Under the pieces are notes generated by a model, which was not told where the DNA came from, did not search any database, and saw nothing but the letters and a program-made list of their open reading frames with translations. A program made the translations under genes and the position numbers. Of a stretch of DNA of 64,000 bases, positions 51,166-63,005 are shown piece by piece. Origin of the DNA: Gelatoporia subvermispora B. Lineage: Eukaryota > Basidiomycota > Agaricomycetes > Polyporales > Gelatoporiaceae. The stretch covers positions 2,030,879-2,094,878 of the forward strand of contig KB445791.1 of the NCBI GenBank assembly GCA_000320605.2. The letters are read 5' to 3'. Every line of letters begins with the position of its first letter. The first letter of the stretch is position 1.

Positions 51166-52263
51166 CTAGTGCAACCCATCAGCGTACACCTTCTGCCAGC
51201 TCGGCCTTGCAGCCCAAGCTTGCCAGTACGCCACAACCTTAGCTGGGATCGGCTGCTTCGTCTCCTTCTCGATTGCCTTGTAACCGTCCTTTTCGGGCTT
51301 ACCGCCAGTCAAGAAGCCGATACGAGACAGCCAGGCCGCTAGGTGATAGTCGTCCTCCCCCGGCTCAGCGCCGCCAAGGAATCCACTGTCGGGAAGGATG
51401 CTAGGGAGATCGTTGAGAATGAAGGAGGAGAGTGTCTCCCAGTGCTTCGTGCACTGGTTGAAGAAGCCCTTCTTCACGTCGTCCGATACCTCGCCCTTGT
51501 AGATGGACAAAACGCTGCCGTTGCCAGCAAGTTTCGCGTCATAGAACTCCTTGAAGGGAGAGCCCTCGGCGGACTTCGCATACTTATCAAGGGCATTCTG
51601 ACCTGCGACGGATGTCAGGGATCGCTGTGTACGAAAGCAGGGGCTCTACTTACGATTGGAAACAAACGTTAGAGGGAAGCCAGACGCGGCAGCTTTCAGC
51701 TCTTCTTCGTTGCGCTGGTTGTGGCATGTCGGACAAACTGTGAGCTAAACTTGGCTATATTTGACATTGGCTGACATACCGTAATGAGTAGGGGGAAGTT
51801 AGGATCATACTTGTCGTCATGTATCTTATCGATGAACGATGTTCCGGACGCCACCTTCTTGGGCGCATTCTCCAGGAGGTACCGGGTGACCTGGGCGGTG
51901 CTCACGTATGTCTTGCCATCTGCGAGCAGAGCCGGGACGGTCCCATGCGGGTTCTGTTTGTGAAGGGATAAGGGTTCAGGCGCCCGGCATACGATTAGTG
52001 AAACGCACGATCTTCAGGTACTCAGGAGCAAAGTTGCCGCCCTCGACTACGTTGACCACCTGCTTGTCTATGGCGCCCTCGGGGTACAGCTCGGCGCTGA
52101 AGAAGATAGAAGTCAGTTGAACGTCTCTTGGACACGCTCATGAGGCTCACATAGCCAGCTCTGGCGCAGCAGACCAGACAGAGATGCCGAAGGTATACAA
52201 TACGGGCTATGGGCGCGTCAGGGTTCTGCATTCGATCGGTTAGGGGGGGCGTACCTTGGACAT
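51166..52263 (-). CDS. Glutathione S-transferase-like protein
   Basis: Thioredoxin-fold N-domain plus helical C-domain. ATG 52263 begins MSK, joined across an intron to PVLYTFGISVWSAAPELAI. Further exons give AELYPEGAIDKQVVNVVEGG, NFAPEYLKI and NPHGTVPALLADGKTYVS; the HGTVPAL cis-Pro loop is the glutathione-binding mark. The C-domain has TAQVTRYLLENAPKK, YDPNFPLLI, KHWETLSSFILNDLPSIL and DDYHLAAWLSRIGFL. It ends SWQKVYADGLH with a stop at 51166. The Tyr/Ser usually found near the start of a GST is not obvious; the segment GISVWS may supply it. Likely cytosolic detoxification or stress role. A TATA box lies 65 bp upstream. Confidence 0.88.
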
Positions 52264-52955
52264 AGTGGTTATAGTGCGATGCTGGTTGGGGTGAACTTTG
52301 AGTTCAGTCAGGAGAGAAGGCTGTTGGTTTATATAGGCATCCAGGGAACAATGGGTATGCATCTGACGTGCCAGAGTCCGATCATCACACAATCTCCGGG
52401 CTGAGCCCGTACGTCGAGGATAGTCTCGCGTCGGTCATCTGAGGTGAAGATACCAAGCAGATACGCTCGTGTGCTATCAGGATGACCAACATATCGCAAG
52501 GATAGGGTGAGATGGCATGTAGTGCACTCTTGGCGAGCTAGACAGAACTGCATACTGGTGCTGCTGCTCCACCCTGTCAAGGAGCTTCTCAGCTTCATTA
52601 TCTGGCATTCCAGTCAGCTTGCGCGCCTCAAGACCAATCCGGTCACGCGTGTCTCGTGATTATCCACGTGATCGCGCTCTGAGACTGGCACTCGGACGGA
52701 CGCTGGCAGCTACGTCACGACGCGTCACTTGTCTGCTGCTGAGGACTTTCTCCTGAATCCTGTCGTGCTCAGAGCATTAATTTCGATCTGATTACAGCAA
52801 AGTCCATCAAGCTGGGTCAATAAATTTACGGGACTCGCGCGTTATTGACGCGACACTCGAATGTCTCAAAATGGCCACAAGGAAGGAACTTGACTGTCTG
52901 TTTGATTTCCAAAATGATCCAATGCAACTACAAGCTGCCAGTCTCCGAACCCCAT
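52264..52955. other. Intergenic region upstream of the GST-like gene
   Basis: About 690 bp between the GST-like start and the 3' end of the BTB gene, both on the minus strand. Apart from the TATA box at 52328-52335 I see no feature. The 89-residue minus frame at 52329-52598 shows no domain. Confidence 0.4.
52328..52335 (-). promoter_or_regulatory. TATA box of the GST-like gene
   Basis: TATATAAA on the minus strand, 65 bp upstream of ATG 52263. This is a usual distance for inducible fungal genes. Confidence 0.55.
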
Positions 52956-53891
52956 TTAAATCGTATTAAGGGAACTACATAGGACATCAGCATCGTTTCT
53001 GATCAGTCCCAAGCGCCAATAGTCACTTACATCGACCGTCGTCGGCAGACATTCGAGGATTCCTTTGATGTGGTTGATGGTAGGTTCCGCGATATACAGC
53101 TTCTTCCCGCAATGCGCACATGTGGACTCGAGAGCTCGTCTGAGCTCATCAGCATGGAGAATATCATAAGCAACTGGCCCGCTCGTGACCCAATTATATC
53201 TGCACAACGCCCAGTTGACGTGGTCAACGCGATTCATGCAGGTGTTGCACGTCGATGTACCTCTCGATGCGTAGAATACGCTTGCATTATCTAGGGCAGC
53301 CTTGAACGCCTGCCTCCGAGTATGGTGCAGCAGCAGCAGCTTCGTAAGGATATGGCTGTCCAACCTGCTAATCTCAGGTATGTTGTCGGCATGGAAGAGG
53401 TCTATCGAGAGTGTGCGTGTCGACGCCGCCTTGGCCTCCGCCACCCAATTACGGCTTGCTGCAATCCCGTAAATGCGGATAGGCGATGTAGAGAGTAGGC
53501 TCGAACTGAGGGCAAGACGGATGATAGATATAGGCCCAGGCATCTCGTATTTCTCCGCGGCATTGAGGATGTCCTCGCAGAATTCGATCGAACTCAGCTC
53601 AGGGATTTCCATGCCGCTGGCCATACGCAGGAGGGCAGCGAGGACATCGCCCGTCTCGTCCAGCCGTAAAATGTCCGTCTCGTTGGCGCCCGGTACGTTC
53701 TTCGGCAAGGACAGCAGAGTGCGAAACCATTCCGAGGTGTCTTGCAACAGTTGCGAGCGGACGCGGAAGTGAATGTCATCCTTGGACGAGAGGATCATAT
53801 CCGCGTTCTTTACGGAAAACATGGCGTGGAATTTGATGATATCGATGCTGGTGCCGCTGCCGATGCCCGTTGTTGCTAATTGGCCCAACAT
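52956..53891 (-). CDS. BTB/POZ domain protein
   Basis: Member of the large basidiomycete BTB family; likely a protein-protein interaction or substrate-adaptor protein. ATG 53891 is the first in-frame ATG after an upstream stop. The BTB fold begins at NADMILSSKDDIHFRVRSQL and continues SEWFRTLLSLPKN, GDVLAALLRMASG and ILNAAEKYEMPG. The second half is helical and ends in two CxxC pairs (CNTC near residue 240, CAHC near residue 285), a layout I associate with this family; zinc binding is possible but unproven. The read-through frame stops at 52956. A 56-nt GTAAGT...TAG intron after TTVD would instead give VDFP and a stop at 52966, so the last residues are uncertain. Confidence 0.8.
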   Translation of the reverse strand: MLGQLATTGIGSGTSIDIIKFHAMFSVKNADMILSSKDDIHFRVRSQLLQDTSEWFRTLLSLPKNVPGANETDILRLDETGDVLAALLRMASGMEIPELSSIEFCEDILNAAEKYEMPGPISIIRLALSSSLLSTSPIRIYGIAASRNWVAEAKAASTRTLSIDLFHADNIPEISRLDSHILTKLLLLHHTRRQAFKAALDNASVFYASRGTSTCNTCMNRVDHVNWALCRYNWVTSGPVAYDILHADELRRALESTCAHCGKKLYIAEPTINHIKGILECLPTTVDVSDYWRLGLIRNDADVLCSSLNTI

Positions 53892-54282
53892 GATGACCGG
53901 ATGTTCTGAGATAGAGCAGAACGTGAATGTGCGCGTGGGCCAATCTTTCACTAACTCGAGGATGGCTCACTTCGACGAAGGGATCACTGCCTAGTCCACA
54001 ACAAGGGATAGTAGCCCTTGTCTTCGCTCCCAGCGCTCGTCATAACACGAAACTCGCACGAGGAAAGAATTCGTGCCTTCCTGTTTGGTACGTCTGTGTT
54101 CTCATCGCTGGGGGCGTCATCACACTGAGGTCGGAGCAGATTGCACCCATCGTGCAGCATGTATTATCCATCAAACACTAGCAATGTTTGTAGCCAATGT
54201 ACTTGGTTATTAACTGGTTAAATCGAGAGCATGCATGTGAACCGACAGCCGTCTAATCCCGTCTTCTGTCACCCAACAAACC
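53892..54282. other. Intergenic region upstream of the BTB gene
   Basis: A 391-bp stretch between the BTB start and the cytochrome b5 reductase stop, both on the minus strand. No gene or clear motif seen. Confidence 0.4.
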
Positions 54283-55450
<1,168 letters not shown>

Positions 55451-57259
55451 GACGGCCGTGAACGTCGTCGTCGAGGGTGAAGCCGGGGAGGGAGGACGGG
55501 CGTCAGTGCTGTGCGTGGACGTGTTCCTCGGGAGGCCGATCAAAATGAGGTCGGACACGGCGTAGCCTGCTGCTCGCAGCCTCGCGCCGATGTACTTGGA
55601 GATGGCGACGAGAGACCCGAACGTGAGCAGGAAGGACGCGAAAAATACGACGTGGTGGCGCAGAGCCATCGTACGAGTCCCGAACGTTGGGGCACGCGCA
55701 CCGAGGGGCACCGAGACCAGCGCCGACCGCCCGCAGTCCAGACACAGCGAGCTTACGACCACGGGCTCGACGCGGTCAGTGGCTGGACACATGCGCAGAC
55801 CGGTCTTATGATCCTTCTCATTTTCATAGCATTTGGTAGATACAGCATAGGAAAGGGCTATCCCGACACGACACGCAGCAGTAGTAACACGGAACTAAGT
55901 ATGCAAGTGGATACGATGCTACTGGGTTGTCCGCGCTGATCGAGCGCTGGCAAAGTCAATCCGGAATCCGGATGGAGGTGCATGATAATGATGTTCGGCG
56001 GTCACCGCACCCGGGATACTTACAAATGAATTTGGGACCAAGGTCCGGACGTCGCCATGGAGAAGAGTGCATGCCCTCGGCCGGATGTACACGGGAGGTA
56101 CAATCTGGCGCAATGCATCGTATGGCATAGGACGAGGCGGTGGCAATGTGCGTCCAGAACTGGGTTGTACACATGCAACAAGGGAGCTGAGATTGAAAGA
56201 CGACATGACAGCTGTTAGCAGCTGCTTTGCCCGACACCGTGGTGACCGCTCTAATGTCGGGACATATGGAGGAGCGCAAATGGGCTCATTTTGCGGTTGA
56301 CGAGCGTGCTCGAACAAGGATGGGGGAAGATGAACGGTGCCTGATGGCACTGCAATTAATGTCATGGCTACACTTGAGAACGGTACCACATCGCTGGGGC
56401 CAAGATCGTAAAGATCCGGCACATCATTCACATCATGTCAGATGCAAATCCCGTACATTGTGGCCCTTGCGGGTACAGATGTAGTGATAGACGTATGACG
56501 ACAGAGGCTGTTGCAGAGATGCAACATGGGTAGTTGCTAGTACAGCAGAGATGAGGCGGCGGGGCGTAGGCCGGCAGCGGTGCGGCAGGGGCGGGTGTAA
56601 CGGGGGCAAGTAGGGAAGGTGGAGGAGTGGGATGGTCGGATCAAATGCTAGGGCATGCGGAGTGGGGGTGAGGGGGCGGGGTGCAGCACACGAACCGAAA
56701 GGGTTTCAGGCGGGCGAGATGAGCTCATGGCGCGGTCCAAACACCGTGAGGGGACTTGTATTCAAAGGGCGTTGTAAGTACTGGACGTGAGCGCAAGGCT
56801 GGGCGTGTCGGTACTACGCCGATGCGGGCACGGACACGGCGAGTGGACATAGCAAACAAAGACACGGGCAGGGAGGCGCACGTGGGAGCCGAGGGTGGGC
56901 AGGCGCAGGCAGGCGTAGGCGCAGACAGGCGTAGGCGCAGACAGGCGTGGGCCGAGAGCCGAGAGCAACGCTGGGCAACGCCGGGCAGCGCTGAGCAAAG
57001 TGCTTAACGCTTAGCGGTGCTAGGCGCTGGGTTGAGGCGCCGTCGTATACAGGCGTGTGGTTTGTATGGCAAGTTGCAGTTCGTCTCCTCCTCCCTCTCT
57101 CTTCACGCCATCGGGGCCCCCTTGTTCCCTCGCCGTCCCTCCCCTTTCCTGTGTTCTTCTTTTCTTCTTTCATTTATCTTCTCTCCTGTGTTTTCATACA
57201 CCTCTTCTTCTTTTTTCAGCGCTACTCGAACACGCAGGCGTGTCGAACAAGCCAAAACC
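55451..57259. other. Divergent region, b5 reductase / dual-specificity phosphatase
   Basis: About 1.8 kb. The first part, on the minus strand, continues the open frame of the b5 reductase gene up to about 55790. From about 56540 to 57010 the plus strand is strongly G-rich with a 16-nt tandem repeat. From about 57080 it becomes T- and C-rich up to the phosphatase ATG, as in a leader. The frames in the G-rich part look like artefacts of composition. Confidence 0.45.
56911..56952 (+). repeat. 16-nt tandem repeat in a G-rich tract
   Basis: The unit AGGCGTAGGCGCAGAC occurs exactly twice (56911-56926, 56927-56942), followed by a partial copy (AGGCGTGGGC) and preceded by AGGCGCAGGC. It sits in a strand-asymmetric G-rich tract roughly 300 bp upstream of the phosphatase gene. 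Confidence 0.75.
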
Positions 57260-59417
57260 ATGGACGCAACGACCCCCCGCCCGCACGCTCCCGCCCCTTT
57301 CCTCTCCACAACTCCCCGCAGAAGGGGTCCTCCCCCTTCCCTCCACATCGACACACCTTCACAGCCCTCCGACATTACCCTCGTGCGCGACGAAAACTCT
57401 GCTTCCGCTTCCACCATTTCTTCCGCGACATCCGACACGGACTCTTTCACTTTTCCATCCACCACCTCCAAGCCCCGATCCCTCCGCAACATGAAGAGAC
57501 TCTCCATCACCCTTCCCTCCGCCCAGTCCTCCACCAACTCCCTGGGCCTTCCCGCTGCCAATGAATCCACTCAACCCGCCCCCGAGCCACGGCGCAGATT
57601 GTCCATCATGTCTCTCCCCGGTACTAGCACGTCTGCCGTATTTCGCAGAAAAGGAGAAGACGCCGAAGGTGACAATGGCGACGAAGTTCCATATCTCGAT
57701 GGCCCCATTCAGATATTGCCGGGCGTCTGGCTTGGCTCCGAGGACAATGTTCGAGATTGGAAGACGCTCGTCGAGCGCGGCATAAAATCAGTACTGAACG
57801 TAGCGAAGGAGGTGTCCACCCTATTCGATGCGGCTCCTCGCCCATTGCGTTCTTTCAAATCTGTTCCAGATCTGAATGCTCAAGCGAGCAGCTCCGATCC
57901 AACATATTTCCCCGCGCATATACCGAGTGGGCGACCTAGCATGCACTACTTGAGGCTACCATGGTCCCATGGCCAGTCCGATCTCGTTCAGGAGGGGTTC
58001 CCAGCAGCGATGTCGTTCGTGGACCAGGCATTAGAGCGTGGAGATGGCGTGCTCATTCAGTGCGTGCAACACTCCCTCAACGCGTGTCTTTGTATCTAAG
58101 TTTGCTCTTCATATAGCTGCCAGTGCGGTGTTTCTCGATCAGCCACGCTTGTGATCGCATTGGTCATGCGAGCGGCTTCCCAGCGTTCCCCGAACGTGCC
58201 TTCTGAAGTCTGGGCACTCAAGGGCATGCAGGGTGCCTATTCCTATGTCAAGGAGAGGAGTAAATGGGTAGGACCCAATATGTCGTATGTTGGATCCCTC
58301 ATTGCGCGCACACGTGTTTGGCTTACACCCTCGACACAGACTAATTTATCAGTTGTTAGATTACGAGCGCACTTTCAACTCCAGCGAAACCTCCCCTGGA
58401 CGATCTCCTTCTGAGGAAGAATGGGGTCGTCAGCGACAACTCCTAGATGACACGGATACGGAATACGACCGAGAGAGCGTTGAAGTCATGCGAGAAGCCA
58501 AGGCTCTCGATCAAGCAATGGAGGACCGCATGGTAGCACGCAAGTCTTCCGCTTCATCTCTCAGTTCTTTCGGCATGCCTTCCTTGCGGTGGACAAAGTC
58601 TGCCTCGAGGAAGCGTACTGGCTCTGTTGCCAGTAGCATGAGCCGAGGCAGTATAATCAGCGAGCAACTCCTCGAAGAAGACGAGGAAGAAGAGCTTCTC
58701 GGTGTTGGTGGTGGATTTGACACCACGAGTGTGGAAGCAACTTCGTCGAGTGCCGAGCCCACGGAGGATGAGTCCTCAGGTGCATCGCGAGTGTCTTACT
58801 CTCCGGAGACCCATGCGCTCAACCCGCAGCCACCCTCCCCACCGCAGACTGCTCGCAATCTGCCGTCAGTCCGCATGCCCCCTTCAGCACCAGCCCACAA
58901 AGGTAGCTTCTTCCTGCTGCCCCCTCCGCCAGCCACTGCGTTCAAGGCTACCTTCGATATTCCTTCCCGCTCACGTGTCAAATCCAAGCCTCGTCGCCGC
59001 CCTCCCCCTCTTGGCATCCTCCCAACAGTCCCGTCCTCACCCGTTGTCCCTGTGGACATCCCATCACCCCTACCCACCCGCGCCCGCATCGAACCCCGGA
59101 AACCCGATCAACCCTTGCCCCACATACGCAGCGCAAAGACGCCGACGCCCGCACGCCCGCGGCCCACGTCCGTGCTCGACACGCCCTCCCAGACGCTCTT
59201 CGTGTTCCCCCCGTCCCCCACGCTTACGACGCGCACGCCATCCACCATGACGCTCACGTCCAACTCGTCGTATCCCTTCCCGAGCTTGGCAACCCCGAGG
59301 GTCTCGGCGTTCAAGCCCGACGGCCGGCGCCGGTCGTTCATCGGCGTCCCCCCGCCCGCGACGCCCACTACTGCCTCGTCGCGCGTGGATGCGCGGGGCT
59401 GGCTAAGCCTGAAGTGA
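57260..59417 (+). CDS. Dual-specificity (MAP kinase) phosphatase, Msg5/Pmp1-like
   Basis: Likely inactivates a MAP kinase by removing phosphate from Thr and Tyr. The N-terminal 140 residues are Ser/Thr/Pro-rich. The phosphatase domain begins VPYLDGPIQILPGVWLGSED and continues WKTLVERGIKSVLNVAKEV, MHYLRLPWSHGQSDL and FVDQALERGDGVLI. An intron (about 58058-58118) splits the active-site His codon (CA|C); joined, the loop reads HCQCGVSRSATLVIALVM, with catalytic Cys and Arg in the Cx5R loop. WALKGMQGAYSYVKERSKWV and, after a second intron, LIYQLLDYERTF end the fold. A 350-residue Ser/Pro/Arg-rich tail follows. The HCQCGVSRS loop is that of fungal Pmp1/Msg5. ATG 57260 is the first good start after the pyrimidine-rich leader. 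Confidence 0.88.
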
Positions 59418-59829
59418 TACGGCGTGACGCGCATGCCGTACGTCACTGTAAATGTCTGATTTCCCGTCTGGTATGCCTCGGTCCCGCTGCGCAGTGGCCC
59501 GATCGCCAGGTTCCCGGACGGCTATTTCGCATGATATGTATTTTGCATCTTTATGAGGCGCCTGGGCATCTCGCCAACTTATCGGGCCGCCTCCATTTTA
59601 AGCTTGGGACATCGCATCTGCATCGTCGTTGCATTGTCGCATGTACAACACACCCGCACTTTCGTCGTCACTTTTGCATGTTCGCACCTTCGTCTTCGTA
59701 GCATAGGTTTGCGCACCATATTCTGGCCGCTCCGCAGAGCGGACAGTGAGCAAAGAATCCAGAGCAAAGAATCTAAAAACGAAATTGAATGACGTCTGAT
59801 GGTGTGAGGTATCCGGGCTACAGACAGCT
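59418..59829. other. Convergent intergenic region
   Basis: A 412-bp gap between the phosphatase stop and the TVP23 stop, holding both 3' UTRs. No gene seen. Confidence 0.4.
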
Positions 59830-61137
59830 CTATCCAAAGACGCGCCCGACGCTGTTCTTGACAACGCCCGTCAGAATCTGACCTCCGAACCCTCCTAGAC
59901 CCATGTTCCAACCAGAAGAGGCAAGGTTGTTGGCCCACTTCTGTTTGGCGTCACGGTCGCTATGGAAAGTGCATCATCAGAAAGGCTTCCAGCTTGGCCT
60001 AGGGATTAAATGAACGCACGCATATGTGAATCCGATCGCGTTGGTCACATTAAAGACCAATGCGAGCATAACGATCGGAACAAACCTGAGGGTTAGCCGC
60101 GAAGCATCAGGGGATGAAATTGGGCGACATGGAAGACATGACGTACGAGAGGTTGAATTTCAGCAGCGAGACAATTAGCAACGCTGACCACAAAAGAGGG
60201 AAGGTGTATAGAGCAATCTGGACATTGTTAGAGCGCGCTGGACTGTGATACCGCCGGTAGACCTTACCCAGAACATCCTGATCAGATGTTGATGAGCAAG
60301 TGCGTATTTGTGCGAGTCGAGGTGTTCACTTACTTGGAATCCACTGGATTAGCTGGGCGCGAGGGCTGACGATGTGGACAAGAGGTCAGAATCGGTGACA
60401 GCGGAATTCATTTGATGGTCGCTCACGTCTCTGCTCTCGAACACCCAGTAGCTCTCGCCATCTTCATCGACCTACAGATGACCTCAGAATGATGGGGCGT
60501 GTTGTGATACCAAGCATGCGGACCTGGTTCCAGTATCTCAGGCCAACAAGGGTCCTCCCTGCGACATTCTAGAAATAGCGGTTGGTTTCGCATGAGGATG
60601 GGCGGGCTCAATCGAGACTCACTCGGCAGTTCCAAAAGTCCATGGCTAGAAGTACCACCACCACGACTGTCTTCAGATGCGGTCAGTGTTGGAGGGTCCC
60701 AGACATGTTCGGAACAGTTCAGCTGACCGACAGCACAAAGTTGCTTGTGAAGAAGCCGCACAGTATGTATACCGTGATAGCGGCTATTCGGAATAGGTAG
60801 AGACATAACAAGGCGAGAGGATGCGCTGACTGCCACGCAGGGGCAGATTATGAGACGTCATGCACTACGCAGCCCAGGATTCGGTGGCGTACTTGTCGGA
60901 ATATACCAGCAATACCTACGGACACGTCAATCTTGCCCTTGCAATATAGTCACTTCTCATACCTGCTTCCGCATCGCTATATGATGTCGCCATCCCTGTT
61001 GACTGTGTGGCACCAGTACCTGGTGTCAGCACAACTGGTGCATGAGGTTTCGCAGCATTGATGTTGCCAGAGAGTGATGCATGGTCTTCGAACTCGTCAG
61101 GTTCAATGGTCTGCAGGAGCGGTGTCGCAGAACTCAT
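59830..61137 (-). CDS. TVP23: Golgi membrane protein TVP23
   Basis: Four-helix protein of late Golgi vesicles (FAM18 family), involved in vesicular transport. ATG 61137 begins [20 protein letters not shown] second exon has a Gly-rich stretch, then [33 protein letters not shown], and further exons with the family block [15 protein letters not shown] near 60470-60426. [28 protein letters not shown] and [20 protein letters not shown] follow. The end is [16 protein letters not shown], a Gly-rich segment and NSVGRVFG, with TAG at 59830. Many small introns (about eight) split it, so no single frame is longer than 140 residues. Head to head with the multi-pass protein gene, 166 bp apart. Confidence 0.9.
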
Positions 61138-61303
61138 AGCTCAGGAGCTTGTAAGCGTGTGGTCGATGTAACGAGAGTTGACAGTGCAGTCAATTCAGTT
61201 GGTACGCGTGCAAGCCAGATCGTGGCGGCTTGAGCGGCTGCGCTCGCGTCGCATTGTGCCGACCGATCACAAGTTCGTGCGTCGAGAGCGCCACCTGCAT
61301 GCG
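61138..61303. promoter_or_regulatory. Bidirectional promoter, TVP23 / multi-pass protein
   Basis: Only 166 bp separate the ATG of TVP23 and ATG 61304 on the plus strand. Both promoters must lie here. Confidence 0.4.
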
Positions 61304-62875
61304 ATGAACAACCATACTCTTGACCTCGAACAGCCTACGGAGGCGACCCCTCTGCTTTCGGACAGACAGGACTATGGACCGGGCACCTCGAGTTCTGAAG
61401 TGTCACTCGAGGTCGAACCTGCTGTCATACAATTGCAACAGAAAGGAACATCATCGTTCGCCGAATCGCTAGCAGACCTCTGTCCACAATCTCTCAGTAC
61501 CCGGGCTGCGCAGGCATCATTTTTGCTCAATGTTCTCCTGGAATTGAGGGCTAGACTCCATGCGAACACCGTTTACTCTGAGGATGTTTGGGACGAGTGG
61601 ACCGCAGAGCGACAAGACGGCGTTCGGAACGAAGAGGTCGACCGCCAGATCCTGTTCACATGGTCGGATTTCCTTCGGGACCAACGTACCTCGGATGAGA
61701 TTGTGGAAGTGCTATGGCTTGCGTTTCCCCTCAAGCAGGGTCGCACTGAAACGGTGCGAGGTGCGTCATGGAGCAGGGGTCCGCGTTCATCTGCTAACAT
61801 TGGGACAGTTTGCGATTTCCTTGCTGCTGGCAATGCACCGCAGGGTCTCTTGACGCACAGGGTTGTGGTCCTCAGTATGGTGTGCGTTTGGAAAGGCGGC
61901 TTGAAGACTGAGCCGGAACATTCAATCGCGTCTCGATATGATTCCGGGGCGACACCTAGGTAATATACCGTCCTCAATCCCTTGGTTTGTGATAATTGAA
62001 GTTGTTCATTTAGGGTCATTCACACTGTGGAAATTCTCATTTACACCGTATATCTTGGGCTTCTGGTGCATTTTGTTCTAGCCCCATCGCCAAGCCTTCG
62101 CGTCCTCTTCCTCATTGTCTACTCCGGGTCGCAACTACTCAAGAACTGGTCCTTCAGGAGCATGCCATTTCTGCTGGTCCTCCTTGCTTTCATGAACCAT
62201 GTTCCATCTGTGCCCTTCCCTGAAAACTTCGCATATCACACCTTGCTGTTTACTCTCTCATGGCACATTATCGAATTACACCTACCACTCACTCCCTCCC
62301 CACTGGTATATCTACCATTTCAGCAGGTCCTGCCCCTAGCGGTCCTCATCTGGCACGGGATATCTCGCATTTTCGTACCAGTCGTCGCGTTCTTCCTACC
62401 TGCAATGCTCGCGGCGCTCGTCATGTTGTCATTATCAATGCGAGATATTCTCGATATTACCCTCCTTACAATGTCTTCCCCAGCACCCATGGAAGCAAGA
62501 GTCGCATTCGTAACACTTTTCAGCGTCATGCTCCTTTCACTACTGTCATCTCTAGCAATGCTAGTCCTGACATATCCAACGTTCTCGCAAAATCCTTCGG
62601 TGGATCCGTGGAATCGATATTCGCTGTCTATCGGAGTGCAAGCTCGCGTTGCTCTATATCGGATTGTGGTGTCATATGCAGAACCTTACGTGTTTCCTTA
62701 CCCTCTGAACATCTTAGCAATCATCTCTAGCATTCCTAGCATGGTGGCTGCATTCATGGGGAACCCCGACTTTTCACGTAAAGCTTCACGAGTAAAACGA
62801 ATAATTTGGAGGATTAGTATAGGGCCTTTGGCTTGGGTTGTAGCAGTTCTCTGGCTGTGGAAACGTAGAGGATAG
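61304..62875 (+). CDS. Multi-pass membrane protein of unknown function
   Basis: ATG 61304 begins MNNHTLDLEQPTEATPLLSD, where EATPLL fits an acidic dileucine sorting signal for late endosome or vacuole. A frame upstream to 61178 exists but has no ATG. A soluble helical stretch (SFAESLADLCPQSL, TWSDFLRDQRTSDEIVEVLW) is followed by an intron at 61761-61808 (48 nt, three-fold, no in-frame stop) and another near 61962-62013. The rest has about eight hydrophobic segments, including YTVYLGLLVHFVLAPSP, FLLVLLAFMNHVPSVPF, LAVLIWHGISRIFVPVVAFF, LAALVMLSLSMRDILDI and PLAWVVAVLWLWKRRG at the end. I know no named family for it. Confidence 0.7.
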
Positions 62876-63005
62876 TCTTGCTACCACTGATAGTCGGTCT
62901 GACTATATATTGTCGTTTGATATGCTCATGAATGCATGGATGCGAGCAGGCTGCACAGAGAACCCTGATTTTACATTGTAATGGCCCGCTAATCCTACTG
63001 CGTCG

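Noticed and set aside
56756..57007. Frames in the G-rich tract before the phosphatase gene
   Set aside because: Arg/Ala/Gly-rich translations arise from the skewed, repetitive composition, with no start context or domain.
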